Origin: an uncultured Erysipelotrichaceae bacterium
Lineage (GTDB): Bacteria > Bacillota_I > Bacilli_A > RF39 > UBA660
Direction of reading: 5' to 3'
NCBI GenBank assembly: GCA_902775285.1
Contig: CACYLI010000014.1
Location: forward strand, 1-44,071
DNA: 44,071 bases
The notes under the pieces are model-generated. The model was not told where the DNA came from, did no database searches, and saw nothing but the letters and a program-made list of their open reading frames with translations. Both the position numbers and the translations under genes were made by a program. Shown here piece by piece: positions 35,379 to 44,000 of the stretch; the stretch's first letter is position 1; each line of letters starts with the position of its first letter.

Positions 35379-36692
35379 ATGAAAAAAAGTTATACTGTTA
35401 AATTAGAAGGAAAAGAATGGAAAGATTGTTTAAAAGATGCCTATAAGAAAAAGAAAAAAGATATAAATATGGATGGATTTAGAAAAGGACAAGTTCCATA
35501 TGATATCTATGTAAAAAAAGTTGGTGTAGAAAGTTTATATATGGATGCTATGGATATGGCAGTTGATATTTTATATTCTAGATTATTAAGTGAAAAAGAT
35601 ACAATTACTCCAGCTGCAACTCCAAGTATTGATATTAAAGATGTTAATAATAATGGTGTAGAGATTGAATTCACTTTAGTTTCAACTCCAGATGTTAAAC
35701 TTGGAAAATATAAAAAATTAGGTATTAAAAAAGAAAATGTTGAAGTAAGCAAAGATGAAATTGAACATGAACTTGGTCATTTAAAAGAACAATTTGCTGA
35801 AATGAAAACTTTAGATGATGATACTAAAATCAAAGAAGGGCATATTGCTATAATTGATTTTGAAGGATTTAAAGATGGAGTGGCTTTTAAAGGTGGAAAA
35901 GGAGATAATTATTCATTAGAAATAGGTTCTCATACATTTATCCCAGGATTTGAAGAAGCTTTAGTTGGTCTTAAAAAAGGTGATAAAAAAGATGTTAAAG
36001 TTACATTCCCAGAAAATTATCATTCTGAAGAATTAAAAGGACAACCAGTTGTATTTAAAGTTGAAATTAAAGAAGTGAAAGAAAGAGTATTTCCAGAATT
36101 TACAAAGGAATTCTTTGAAGATTTAAATGCTCCAGGTGTTGAAAGCTTAGACGATTTAAAGAAATATATTAAAGAAAATATAGAAGCTGAAAAAGCAAGA
36201 AAATTAGAAGATGACTATTTATTTAAATGCTTAGATAAAATAGTTGAAGATTCTTCATTTGATATTCCAGAAGAAATGACTAATGATGAAGTTAATAGAT
36301 TAGTTAGAGAATTTTCTGAAAAATTACAATATCAAGGATTAAATTTCAAAGATTATTTAAAATTTACTAATGGAACAGAAGAAGATTTCAAGAAAACACT
36401 AGTTCCTGAAGCAAATAAGAGAATAGGATATAGACTTGTTATGGATGCAATTATTGCTGAAGAAAAATTAGAAGTAAGCGATGATGAACTTGAAAAAGGT
36501 TTAAAAGAAGCTGCTGATAATTATGGAATGAGTCTTGAAGATTATTTAAAAGAAATTGGTAGTAAAGAATTATTTAAATATGATATGCTTATGAGAAAAG
36601 CTATGAAGTTTATTACTGAAGATGATACAAAAGAAAAAAAAGAAACTAAAAAAGAGACTAAAAAGACAACTAAAAAATCAAGTGATAAGTAA
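35379..36692 (+). CDS. tig: Trigger factor chaperone / peptidyl-prolyl isomerase
   Basis: Trigger factor binds the ribosome exit tunnel and folds nascent chains. The 437 residues have the N-terminal ribosome-binding domain with a FRKGQVP loop (the GFRxGxxP signature), the FKBP-type domain (HIAIIDFEGFKDG, IPGFEEALVGLKKGD, VTFPENYHSEELKG) and the helical C-terminal chaperone domain. A Lys/Thr-rich tail follows. The ATG at 35379 is eight bases from GGAGG; the ATG at 35364 lies upstream of that site. It has its own promoter and terminator. Confidence 0.97.
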   Translation: MKKSYTVKLEGKEWKDCLKDAYKKKKKDINMDGFRKGQVPYDIYVKKVGVESLYMDAMDMAVDILYSRLLSEKDTITPAATPSIDIKDVNNNGVEIEFTLVSTPDVKLGKYKKLGIKKENVEVSKDEIEHELGHLKEQFAEMKTLDDDTKIKEGHIAIIDFEGFKDGVAFKGGKGDNYSLEIGSHTFIPGFEEALVGLKKGDKKDVKVTFPENYHSEELKGQPVVFKVEIKEVKERVFPEFTKEFFEDLNAPGVESLDDLKKYIKENIEAEKARKLEDDYLFKCLDKIVEDSSFDIPEEMTNDEVNRLVREFSEKLQYQGLNFKDYLKFTNGTEEDFKKTLVPEANKRIGYRLVMDAIIAEEKLEVSDDELEKGLKEAADNYGMSLEDYLKEIGSKELFKYDMLMRKAMKFITEDDTKEKKETKKETKKTTKKSSDK

Positions 36693-36700
36693 TTAAATGT

Positions 36701-36733
36701 AAAACTAGTAAATTAATACTAGTTTTATTTTTT
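36701..36733 (+). terminator. Terminator after tig
   Basis: A 10-bp stem AAAACTAGTA / TACTAGTTTT with a 6-base loop is followed by a T-rich tract. Confidence 0.85.
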
Positions 36734-36770
36734 GAATTAATGTATATTAGTGTTAGGAAAGGAGTAAAAT

Positions 36771-37868
36771 GTGAAAAAAATAGGAGATTCTTTTAAAGGA
36801 ATACTTGGTGGATTTGTATTTATTCTTATTGGAATTGGTCTTTTATGGTGGAATGAAGGCAATAATGTAAAGAATATCAAAACAACTGCTGAAATGGAAA
36901 AAAATTATATACAAGTATCAAGTGAAACAGTAGATTCTAAAAATGAAGGAAAACTAATAGCAACAAATGGTAATCTTTTATATGAAGAAGAACTTAAAGA
37001 TGAAATTTTTAATGTAAGCATTGTTTCACCATATTTAAAAAGAATAGTTGAAGTTTATCAATGGCAAGAAAATGAAGATACAACTGATGATACTACAACA
37101 TATAATTATGAAAAAGTATGGAGTAGTGAATTAATTGATTCATCAGAATTTCATCAAAGTGGACATGATAATGCAAAATCTAAACCTTATGAAGATAATG
37201 TATTAATATCTAATGAAGTAAAACTAGGTGCATTTAGATTACCTAATGATATGATTACTTCTTTAGAAGCAAATAAGAATATTTCTACATTTGATACAGA
37301 AACTATTACTAGTTTAGGATATAGTGTTTATAGTAATTATGTAACTAATTCTAGTGACTTAGCTAATCCACAAATAGGGGACATAAGAATTTCATTTGTG
37401 TATCCAGATTATAAAGAAGCTAGTGTATTAGCTACTCAAACAAATGATACATTTACTGATTACATTTCTTCTGCTGGTAAAAGAGTTAGTAGAATTAAAG
37501 ATGGTATTCATACTGGTGAAGAATTAATAAAAATTATTGAGACAGAGAATAAAATCTTAAAATGGGTACTTAGATTATTAGGAGTTATTTTATGTGTATC
37601 TGGTGTTGCTGCTATATTCAAACCTATTAGTACAATCTCTAATTTTGTTCCAATTCTTGGAGGACTTGTAAATTCTGCTGTTGGACTAGTTTCACTTGTA
37701 ATTGGACTAATAATTTCACTTGTAGTTATAGCAATAGCATGGATTGCATTTAGGCCGGTAGTTGGTATATCTCTTTTAGCTGTTGCAGCAGTATTAGTAT
37801 TCTTCTTAATTAAAAAGAAAAAAACTAAAGTACAAACGAGTACAAATGAAGAAGAAAAAAATATGTAA
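36771..37868 (+). CDS. TMEM43 (LUMA/DUF1625) family membrane protein
   Basis: The 365-residue protein matches the TMEM43 pattern: an N-terminal helix GGFVFILIGIGLLWWNEG (13-30), NEGKLIATNG, RIVEVYQWQE, YNYEKVWSSELIDSSEFHQSGH and LGAFRLP in a large extracytoplasmic domain. Three or four C-terminal hydrophobic segments (about 262-345) and a basic tail follow. TMEM43 is best known in eukaryotes, at the ER and inner nuclear membrane; bacterial homologues are uncharacterised. The GTG start follows AGGAAAGGAG by six bases. An out-of-frame ATGTGA at 36769 overlaps the start. Conservation of the Trp/Tyr motifs makes the family call strong; the bacterial role is unknown. Confidence 0.85.
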   Translation: MKKIGDSFKGILGGFVFILIGIGLLWWNEGNNVKNIKTTAEMEKNYIQVSSETVDSKNEGKLIATNGNLLYEEELKDEIFNVSIVSPYLKRIVEVYQWQENEDTTDDTTTYNYEKVWSSELIDSSEFHQSGHDNAKSKPYEDNVLISNEVKLGAFRLPNDMITSLEANKNISTFDTETITSLGYSVYSNYVTNSSDLANPQIGDIRISFVYPDYKEASVLATQTNDTFTDYISSAGKRVSRIKDGIHTGEELIKIIETENKILKWVLRLLGVILCVSGVAAIFKPISTISNFVPILGGLVNSAVGLVSLVIGLIISLVVIAIAWIAFRPVVGISLLAVAAVLVFFLIKKKKTKVQTSTNEEEKNM

Positions 37869-37892
37869 GAATTCTTACATATTTTTATTTTG
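37853..37892. terminator. Bidirectional terminator between the TMEM43-like gene and tex
   Basis: The perfect palindrome ATATGTAAGAATTCTTACATAT (37861-37882 in two halves around AATT) has T runs on both strands and separates convergent genes. Confidence 0.85.
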
Positions 37893-40037
37893 TTAATTAT
37901 TTGGATCAATTAATGAAAGAGAAACTTTTTCTTTTTCTTTATTTATATCTATAACATAACAAGTAACTATATCTCCAACACTTAAAACTTCACTAGGATG
38001 TTTTATATATTTATTAGTAATTTTAGAAATATGTACAAGTCCGTCATTATGTAATCCAATATCTATAAATGCTCCAAAATCAACAACATTTCTAACTGTG
38101 CCTTCAAGTTTCATACCTAAAGTTAAATTATCAATAGTTAAAATATCACTTTTAAGAAGTGGCATTTCATAATCTTCTCTATAATCTCTATTAGGTCTTT
38201 TTAAACATTCAATAATATCATTTAATGTATATAAATCAATTTCTAATTCTTTTGATAGGGTATTAATATTTACTTTATTTAATTCATCTATTAGCTTTTT
38301 ACTACCTAAATCATCTGTTGACATATTTATATGTTTTAAAAGCTTTAAAGTTTTATCATAACTTTCTGTATGTATATTTGTTTTATCTAGAGGATTATCT
38401 CCATCTATTACTCTCATGAATCCAATTGATTGTTCATAAACTTTGTCATTTAATAGTTTTTTCTTTTTAATTTCTTCCCTTGATTTAATCTTTCCATGTT
38501 CTTCTCTATATTTTATTATTTTATCAATAGCACTTTTTGTTAAACCAGAAATATATTTAAGTATTGAAGGACTTGCTGTATTAATATCAATACCTACATT
38601 ATTAACACATTTTGTTACTGTAAAATCTAATGATTCACTTAATTTTTTTTGATTTACATCGTGCTGATATTGACCAACTCCAATACTTTTAGGATCTATT
38701 TTTACTAGTTCATTTAATGGATCTTGAAGACGTCTTGCTATAGAAACAGCACTTCTTTGTTCAACATGTAGAGTAGGGAATTCTTGTATTGCAAGTGGAC
38801 TTGCACTATATACACTAGCTCCTGCTTCAGATACAATAGCATATTTACAATTTTTTATATCTTTTAATGTTTCACTTACTAATTTTTCACTTTCTCTTGA
38901 TGCAGTTCCATTTCCAATTGATATAATATCTATATGATATTTATTAATTAAATCTTTTAAAGTTTCTTTTGATTTTTCCCATTCATTTTTTGGTTCATGA
39001 GGATAAATAACCCCAATATTTAATACTTTTGAAGTAGAATCTACTACTGCAAGTTTACATCCAGTTCTAAACGCTGGGTCAAAACCTAATACTGTTTTTT
39101 CTTTCATTGGAGAAGTAAGTAATAAATGTTCTAAATTATCTTTAAATACCTCTATAGATTTATCTTCACTAGTTTCAGTTAATTCACTTCTAACTTCTCT
39201 TTCAATAGAAGGAGATATTAATCTTTTATAACTATCTTTAATAGCATCAATAACATACTCTTTAGTAGGACTATTCTTTTTAATTATCTTACTTTCTAAA
39301 TATGATAATATTTCTTCATTATTTACTTCAATATTAACATTTAATATTTTTTCGTTTTCACCTCTGTTAATAGCAAGAACTCTATGAGGTTTAATATATT
39401 TTACACTTTCACTAAAATCATAATACATCTCATATACTTTATTATTATCTTCAGCATTTTTCTTTAATTTAGAAGTAATAATTCCATTTTTATAATAATA
39501 ACTTCTTATCCATTTTCTATAATAAGCATTATCACTAATCCATTCAGCTATTATATATTTAGCTCCTTGAATAGCATCTTCTACTGATGTAACATTCTCA
39601 TTTAAATATTTTTCTACAAAAGACAAATTAAAATTATCAGGAAAACTCATAATTATTTTAGCAAGAGGTTCAAGACCATTTTTAATAGCTTCAGTTGCTT
39701 TAGTTTTCTTTTTTTCTTTAAATGGAGCATAAATATCTTCAACTTCAACTAACTTTTTAGCATTCATTACATTGTTTTTAATTTCATCTGTTAATAATCC
39801 TTTTTCATCAATTAATCTAATAACATCTTCTTTTCTTTTTAATAGATTAACCTCATACTCATAATATTCATTTATCTTTCTTATTTGTTCTTCATCTAAA
39901 GCACCAGTTGCTTCTTTTCTATATCTTGCTATAAAAGGAATTGTATTTCCTTCTTCTAATAATTTTAATACGCTTTCTATTTGATTTGTTTTAACATTTA
40001 ATTCTTCTGCTATTTGTTTTATAATATCTTCATTCAT
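37893..40037 (-). CDS. tex: Tex family RNA-binding transcription accessory protein
   Basis: Tex is a cytoplasmic nucleic-acid-binding protein related to eukaryotic Spt6. The 714 residues show the N-terminal helical part (NTIPFIARYRKEATGALDEE), a YqgF-like RNase H fold (VLGFDPAFRTGCKLAVVD, ISIGNGTASRESE), HhH motifs (GVGQYQHDVNQKKL, NTASPSILKYISGL) and a C-terminal S1 domain (EGTVRNVVDFGAFIDIGL, DGLVHISKI). The ATG at 40037 is preceded by AAGGAG; an in-frame ATG at 40055 lies upstream of that site. It is monocistronic. Confidence 0.96.
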   Translation of the reverse strand: MNEDIIKQIAEELNVKTNQIESVLKLLEEGNTIPFIARYRKEATGALDEEQIRKINEYYEYEVNLLKRKEDVIRLIDEKGLLTDEIKNNVMNAKKLVEVEDIYAPFKEKKKTKATEAIKNGLEPLAKIIMSFPDNFNLSFVEKYLNENVTSVEDAIQGAKYIIAEWISDNAYYRKWIRSYYYKNGIITSKLKKNAEDNNKVYEMYYDFSESVKYIKPHRVLAINRGENEKILNVNIEVNNEEILSYLESKIIKKNSPTKEYVIDAIKDSYKRLISPSIEREVRSELTETSEDKSIEVFKDNLEHLLLTSPMKEKTVLGFDPAFRTGCKLAVVDSTSKVLNIGVIYPHEPKNEWEKSKETLKDLINKYHIDIISIGNGTASRESEKLVSETLKDIKNCKYAIVSEAGASVYSASPLAIQEFPTLHVEQRSAVSIARRLQDPLNELVKIDPKSIGVGQYQHDVNQKKLSESLDFTVTKCVNNVGIDINTASPSILKYISGLTKSAIDKIIKYREEHGKIKSREEIKKKKLLNDKVYEQSIGFMRVIDGDNPLDKTNIHTESYDKTLKLLKHINMSTDDLGSKKLIDELNKVNINTLSKELEIDLYTLNDIIECLKRPNRDYREDYEMPLLKSDILTIDNLTLGMKLEGTVRNVVDFGAFIDIGLHNDGLVHISKITNKYIKHPSEVLSVGDIVTCYVIDINKEKEKVSLSLIDPNN

Positions 40038-40155
40038 TTTAATCTCCTTAAACATACTTATTTATTTTATCAAAAAATAAAAGTTTCTACTACTTTTAAA
40101 ATGAATTATTTACATATTTTATAATTTACTAAAATAACAAAATTAGCTGTTTTTC

Positions 40156-40184
40156 TTGACTTATTATGAATAATAATGTATTAT
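40156..40184 (+). promoter_or_regulatory. Promoter of tRNA-Ser
   Basis: TTGACT (40156-40161), a 17-base spacer and TATTAT (40179-40184) place transcription start a few bases before the tRNA. Confidence 0.75.
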
Positions 40185-40199
40185 TTATATGTGCCTTAC

Positions 40200-40290
40200 G
40201 GAGACATACTCAAGAGGCTGAAGAGGCGCCCCTGCTAAGGGTGTAGGTCGGGAAACTGGCGCGAGAGTTCAAATCTCTCTGTCTCCGCCA
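40200..40290 (+). tRNA. tRNA-Ser (anticodon GCU)
   Basis: The acceptor stem GGAGACA pairs with TGTCTCC, followed by discriminator G and an encoded CCA. The anticodon loop CTGCTAA gives GCU, reading AGC/AGU. A long variable arm (GTGTAGGTCGGGAAACTGGCGC region) and T loop GTTCAAATC confirm a type II serine tRNA of 91 bases. Its GC content is far above its surroundings. It is flanked by its own promoter and terminator; no integrase or duplicated tRNA end was seen. Confidence 0.97.
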
Positions 40291-40301
40291 TTAAGAAAAA
40301 T

Positions 40302-40326
40302 ACTCAAGTTTATTCTTGAGTTTTTT
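40302..40326 (+). terminator. Terminator after tRNA-Ser
   Basis: The hairpin ACTCAAG-TTTATT-CTTGAGT runs into a T-rich tract. Confidence 0.85.
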
Positions 40327-40376
40327 GTTTTTTTAGAGAAAATTCTAATGGATTTAGGAATAAATAACAAAAAATA

Positions 40377-40405
40377 TTGTATTTTTTTTAATTATTTGTT
40401 ATTAT
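40377..40405 (+). promoter_or_regulatory. Possible promoter of the small membrane protein gene
   Basis: TTGTAT (40377-40382), a 17-base spacer and TATTAT (40400-40405) fit the consensus loosely in very AT-rich DNA. Confidence 0.4.
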
Positions 40406-40438
40406 TTATTTATAAGATGATACGAGGAAGTGTATAAC

Positions 40439-40678
40439 ATGAATGACGATACAATGTTTCAAACAACCGCAATTATTGATATAGATGAACAAATTAAAAA
40501 ACAAGAAGAATTGTTAAATACAATAAAAATGGAACCAATATTAGAAACAACTGAGATACCAGAAGAAGAAAGTGTTACTAAAAAACAAAAAAGAATTAAA
40601 ATAACTGATTACTTTTTATTATCAATGATTGTTATTTTGAGTGTTGTATTTATTATGGTTATTTTGAAAGTAATGTAA
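40439..40678 (+). CDS. Small C-terminally anchored membrane protein
   Basis: The 79-residue protein is acidic over residues 1-45 with a Lys/Arg cluster TKKQKRIKI. It has one hydrophobic helix near the C terminus (YFLLSMIVILSVVFIMVILKV) and only a few residues beyond it. It is probably a tail-anchored protein with its acidic domain in the cytoplasm. Start is the ATG at 40439 after GAGGAAG; the GTG at 40430 overlaps that site. No family recognised. It has its own terminator. Confidence 0.75.
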   Translation: MNDDTMFQTTAIIDIDEQIKKQEELLNTIKMEPILETTEIPEEESVTKKQKRIKITDYFLLSMIVILSVVFIMVILKVM

Positions 40679-40679
40679 G

Positions 40680-40710
40680 CAAGACAATTAAATGTCTTGT
40701 TTTATTTTAT
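40680..40710 (+). terminator. Terminator after the small membrane protein gene
   Basis: The hairpin CAAGACA-ATTAAA-TGTCTTG is followed by TTTTATTTTAT. It overlaps the -35 box of gltX. Confidence 0.8.
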
Positions 40711-40725
40711 AAATTATTATATAAT
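40697..40725 (+). promoter_or_regulatory. Promoter of gltX
   Basis: TTGTTT (40697-40702), a 17-base spacer and TATAAT (40720-40725) lie 25 bases before the gltX ATG. Confidence 0.65.
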
Positions 40726-40750
40726 CTTATTTGTTAAAAAGAGGTGTAGT

Positions 40751-42394
40751 ATGACTAATAAAGATTTAGCAGAATTAATATTTCCAAATATTGATAAAAC
40801 AATTGAAGATTATGAAAAAATGTATCCTTCAAGAAATGGAAGAGTAGTAACAAGAATTGCTCCTAGTCCAACAGGATATATGCATATTGGTGGAATGTAT
40901 CAATCTTTAGTTGATTATATTATAGCTAAAAATAATAATGGTATTTTTATGCTTAGAATAGAAGATACTGATCAAAAAAGAGAAGTAGAAGAAGCTGTTA
41001 AACTAATTCATGAAGCTTTAGATACATATGGACTTCATCCAGATGAATTTGAAAGAGATGGAAAATGTACAGGTAATTATGGACCTTATGTACAAAGTGA
41101 AAGAAAAGAAATATATCATACATTTATTAAACATTTAATTGAAATTGGTAGAGCTTATCCATGTTTTTGTACTAAAGAAGAATTAGATGAATTAAGAGTG
41201 ATGCAAGATCATAAAAAACTTAGAACAGGTTATTATGGTAAATATGCTAAATGTAGAAATTTATCTGTAGAAGAAATGATTAATAATATAAAAGAAGGAA
41301 AACCTTATGTTATTAGATTTAAATCTATGGGTGATTTTGAACATAAATTTAAATTTCATGATGAAGTTAAAGGTGATTTAGAATTATCTGAGAATGATGA
41401 AGACTTTGTAATAATGAAGAGTGGAGATTTACTTCCAACATATCACTTTGCTCATTTAGTAGATGATCATTTAATGAGAACTACATATGTAATTAGAGGA
41501 GAAGAATGGCTTAGTAGTGCTCCTAAACATGTAGAACTTTTTAATACATTTGGTTTTGAACTTCCTAAATATGTTCATACTCCATTAATTATTAAAAAAG
41601 AAGGAAATAGTATAAGAAAAATTAGTAAAAGAAAAGATCCTGAAGCTACTATGAGTTATTATAGTGACTTAGGATATCCAAAAGAAGCTGTTGTTGAATC
41701 TTTAATGACAATAATTAATTCTAATTATGAAGAATGGCATACACAAAATCCAGATAAATCATTTGAAGAATTTACTTATAATCCAACTAAAATGTCTTCA
41801 GGTGGAGCATACTATGATTTAGAAAAACTAAATAATTTATCAAAAGATATTATTTCTAAAAAGAAAGCTAGTGTTGTATGTGAAGAATCACTAGAATGGG
41901 CAAAAAAACATAGTGAGTCTTTAAAAGAAATGATTGAAAGAGATAAAGATTATTATACAAGCATATTAAATATTGAAAGAGAACAAGAAAAACCACGTAA
42001 AGATATTGTTTATTATAGTATGATAGAAGATTTAATATGGTATATGTATGATGATAAATTTAAATCAAAAGATAAAGAATATGAATGGAAAAATATTACA
42101 GATATAGATGAAATAAAAAATATATTAAATACATATTTTAATGATTATTATGATGAAAATGATGATAAAGATACTTGGTTTAATAAAGTTAAAGAATTAT
42201 GTGAAAAATTAGGTTATGCATCTAATATAAAAGATTATAAAAAAGAACCAGAAAAGTATAAAGGAAATGTTGCTGATATTAGTACAGTTATTAGAGTAAG
42301 TGTAACTTCTAAATCAAATACTCCTGATTTATATGAAATATTAAAATTACTTGGAACAGAAAGAATAAAAGAAAGAATTTCATTAATTAAATAA
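40751..42394 (+). CDS. gltX: Glutamyl-tRNA synthetase, long divergent type
   Basis: This class I synthetase charges glutamate to tRNA. The catalytic domain has RIAPSPTGYMHIGG (35-48, HIGH motif), FMLRIEDTDQKREVE, Cys residues in PCFC (137-140), YVIRGEEWLSSAPKH and the KMSKS-type KISKRKDP (290-297). At 547 residues it is longer than the usual bacterial enzyme of about 480-500. The C-terminal half resembles the second, divergent GltX type of some Clostridia. Whether it also charges tRNA-Gln cannot be told. The ATG at 40751 follows AGAGGTG; 18 in-frame residues upstream lack a site. Confidence 0.88.
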   Translation: MTNKDLAELIFPNIDKTIEDYEKMYPSRNGRVVTRIAPSPTGYMHIGGMYQSLVDYIIAKNNNGIFMLRIEDTDQKREVEEAVKLIHEALDTYGLHPDEFERDGKCTGNYGPYVQSERKEIYHTFIKHLIEIGRAYPCFCTKEELDELRVMQDHKKLRTGYYGKYAKCRNLSVEEMINNIKEGKPYVIRFKSMGDFEHKFKFHDEVKGDLELSENDEDFVIMKSGDLLPTYHFAHLVDDHLMRTTYVIRGEEWLSSAPKHVELFNTFGFELPKYVHTPLIIKKEGNSIRKISKRKDPEATMSYYSDLGYPKEAVVESLMTIINSNYEEWHTQNPDKSFEEFTYNPTKMSSGGAYYDLEKLNNLSKDIISKKKASVVCEESLEWAKKHSESLKEMIERDKDYYTSILNIEREQEKPRKDIVYYSMIEDLIWYMYDDKFKSKDKEYEWKNITDIDEIKNILNTYFNDYYDENDDKDTWFNKVKELCEKLGYASNIKDYKKEPEKYKGNVADISTVIRVSVTSKSNTPDLYEILKLLGTERIKERISLIK

Positions 42395-42425
42395 AAAAAC
42401 TCTTAAGTTTTCTTAAGAGTTTTTT
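42395..42425. terminator. Bidirectional terminator between gltX and the LiaG-like gene
   Basis: The stem AAAAACTCTTAAG / CTTAAGAGTTTTT with loop TTTT has T runs on both strands between convergent genes; the minus-strand stop codon overlaps it. Confidence 0.85.
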
Positions 42426-43242
42426 ATATGCTATTACAATTAATATTAATAGAACCAATTCCACCTTCAATTTCTAAATAATTAGTTCCATTACCAAATA
42501 TTATATCTTGAGATATGCTTTTACCATTGTATCTTATAGAACCAATACCTTTTTCAATGTTGAATTTGTAGTTTTCTTCATTTGATAATATATTTAGTTC
42601 AATAGATCCAACACCAGTTTCTATTTTACTATCTCCAGTAATTATACCTCTAAAGTATAATTTTCCAATACCAACTTCCATGTTTGCATTGTTTAAGTTT
42701 CCATTGTCTATTGATACATATCCAGCACCAGTTTCAATTTTTGTGTCATTAGATATAATGTTATTTATACTTGTTCTACCTGCACCTAATTCTAGATTAA
42801 GTTCATTAGTATTTAGATTTTCAATTTCAATATTTCCAGCTCCACCAATTATATTTACACTTTCAAACACATAATCGTCTGGAATATATAGAATTACTTT
42901 TTCATCTTTATTAATAGCAAACATTTTTTTCTTTTTTTCTATTATACTTAATTTTCCACTACTTTGAATAATGCTAACATTTTTGTTGTTTGATTCAACA
43001 CTTAATAAATCACCTTTTTTAATTTCAAGATTTGTATACTTTAAATCAATATCAATATATGAAGATGTTTCAATATACAAGTCACTAGTATTAAGATTAT
43101 AGTTATTATCATCTTTATTTGATTTACTTATTAGACCAGTTATACTACTAAATACTTTTAAAATAATTGAAAATATAGTAATTATTATAAATATAGCAAA
43201 TGCTATAGCTAAGTATTTAATTATTTTTTGTAACGTTGTCAT
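42424..43242 (-). CDS. DUF4097 beta-repeat membrane protein (LiaG-like)
   Basis: The 272-residue protein has one N-terminal membrane helix (about 9-33). A soluble repeat domain follows with alternating Gly-containing strands (GGAGNIEIENL, GAGRTSINNI, GAGYVSIDNG, GIGKLYFRGI, GVGSIELNI), typical of DUF4097 beta-helix-like proteins. LiaG of B. subtilis has this domain and lies beside liaF, as here, with a 4-base ATGA overlap. It is probably extracytoplasmic and part of an envelope-stress unit. No LiaRS two-component genes are in the window. Confidence 0.8.
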   Translation of the reverse strand: MTTLQKIIKYLAIAFAIFIIITIFSIILKVFSSITGLISKSNKDDNNYNLNTSDLYIETSSYIDIDLKYTNLEIKKGDLLSVESNNKNVSIIQSSGKLSIIEKKKKMFAINKDEKVILYIPDDYVFESVNIIGGAGNIEIENLNTNELNLELGAGRTSINNIISNDTKIETGAGYVSIDNGNLNNANMEVGIGKLYFRGIITGDSKIETGVGSIELNILSNEENYKFNIEKGIGSIRYNGKSISQDIIFGNGTNYLEIEGGIGSININCNSI

Positions 43243-43910
43243 TTTATATCAACACCACCAAATAAACAACTAGCATTTATATATATTGTATGTGTATTTT
43301 TACCATTGCTTTCTTTTTTATTAGTAACACCACCAAATATAGAATTTGATTTTACAATAACTTTTACGTCTTTAGGTACATAAATATCAATACCACCAAA
43401 TATACTAGAAGTTTCAATAAGTATATCATCTTTGATTTTTGCTTCTCTTAAGTCAAGAGTAACACCACCAAATATAGCATTAATAGTAGTTCCTTTAAAT
43501 TCATCATCAATGTTAATTCTTTGACTTGAAAAAGTAGAAGTGTAGTTTTCTTTAGATTTATTATCTAATTCTTTAATTTTTTTATTTAATTCTTTATTAA
43601 CTGAATTTTTAAATATTAAAGATAGTCCAAATATTATAATTATTATTGGTACAAATAATTTCCATATAATTTCAAAATTAATTATGTGTTGACATGCTAG
43701 TAATAATAAAAGTCCAATAATAAATCCTATTAAATTTCCTTTCTTATCATCATCATTTATAATACCAACTAAACAAGGTACTATAATAAATAAAGTCCAC
43801 CAACCATCGAAAAATAAATTAATATCAAACAAATCTAAAGCATTTCCTGCTAGTATTATTCCTATAATGACAAGTATAATACCTATTATAATATTTTTTG
43901 TGTTTTTCAT
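43239..43910 (-). CDS. LiaF-like (YvqF, DUF2154) membrane protein
   Basis: The 223-residue protein has four hydrophobic segments (about 7-26, 36-52, 60-75 and 83-102). A charged linker follows, then a C-terminal domain with four IFGGV-type turns: AIFGGVTLDLREA, SIFGGIDIYVP, SIFGGVTNKK and LFGGVDIK. This is the layout of LiaF, the negative regulator of the LiaRS cell-envelope stress system. The AAGGAG site and a TGATATAAT extended -10 element precede it. With the overlapping LiaG-like gene it forms a two-gene operon. Confidence 0.82.
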   Translation of the reverse strand: MKNTKNIIIGIILVIIGIILAGNALDLFDINLFFDGWWTLFIIVPCLVGIINDDDKKGNLIGFIIGLLLLLACQHIINFEIIWKLFVPIIIIIFGLSLIFKNSVNKELNKKIKELDNKSKENYTSTFSSQRINIDDEFKGTTINAIFGGVTLDLREAKIKDDILIETSSIFGGIDIYVPKDVKVIVKSNSIFGGVTNKKESNGKNTHTIYINASCLFGGVDIK

Positions 43911-43931
43911 GATTCTCCTTTCTTAAATATT

Positions 43932-43940
43932 ATTATATCA
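43932..43940 (-). promoter_or_regulatory. Extended -10 promoter of the LiaF/LiaG-like operon
   Basis: On the minus strand TGATATAAT precedes the gene by about 22 bases; a weak -35 (AAGACA, 43955-43960) lies 17 bases upstream. Confidence 0.55.
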
Positions 43941-44000
43941 TATTTTAATAGTAATGTCTTTAAATTGAAAATATGTCACTATCAAGCAAAAATTTCCTGA

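Noticed and set aside
37508-37909. Minus-strand open frame over the TMEM43-like gene and the tex end
   Set aside because: It is a mirror of coding DNA, crosses a bidirectional terminator and has no homology-like features.
40200-40290. tRNA-Ser as an attachment site of an integrated element
   Set aside because: No integrase, no repeated tRNA 3' end and only housekeeping genes on both sides.
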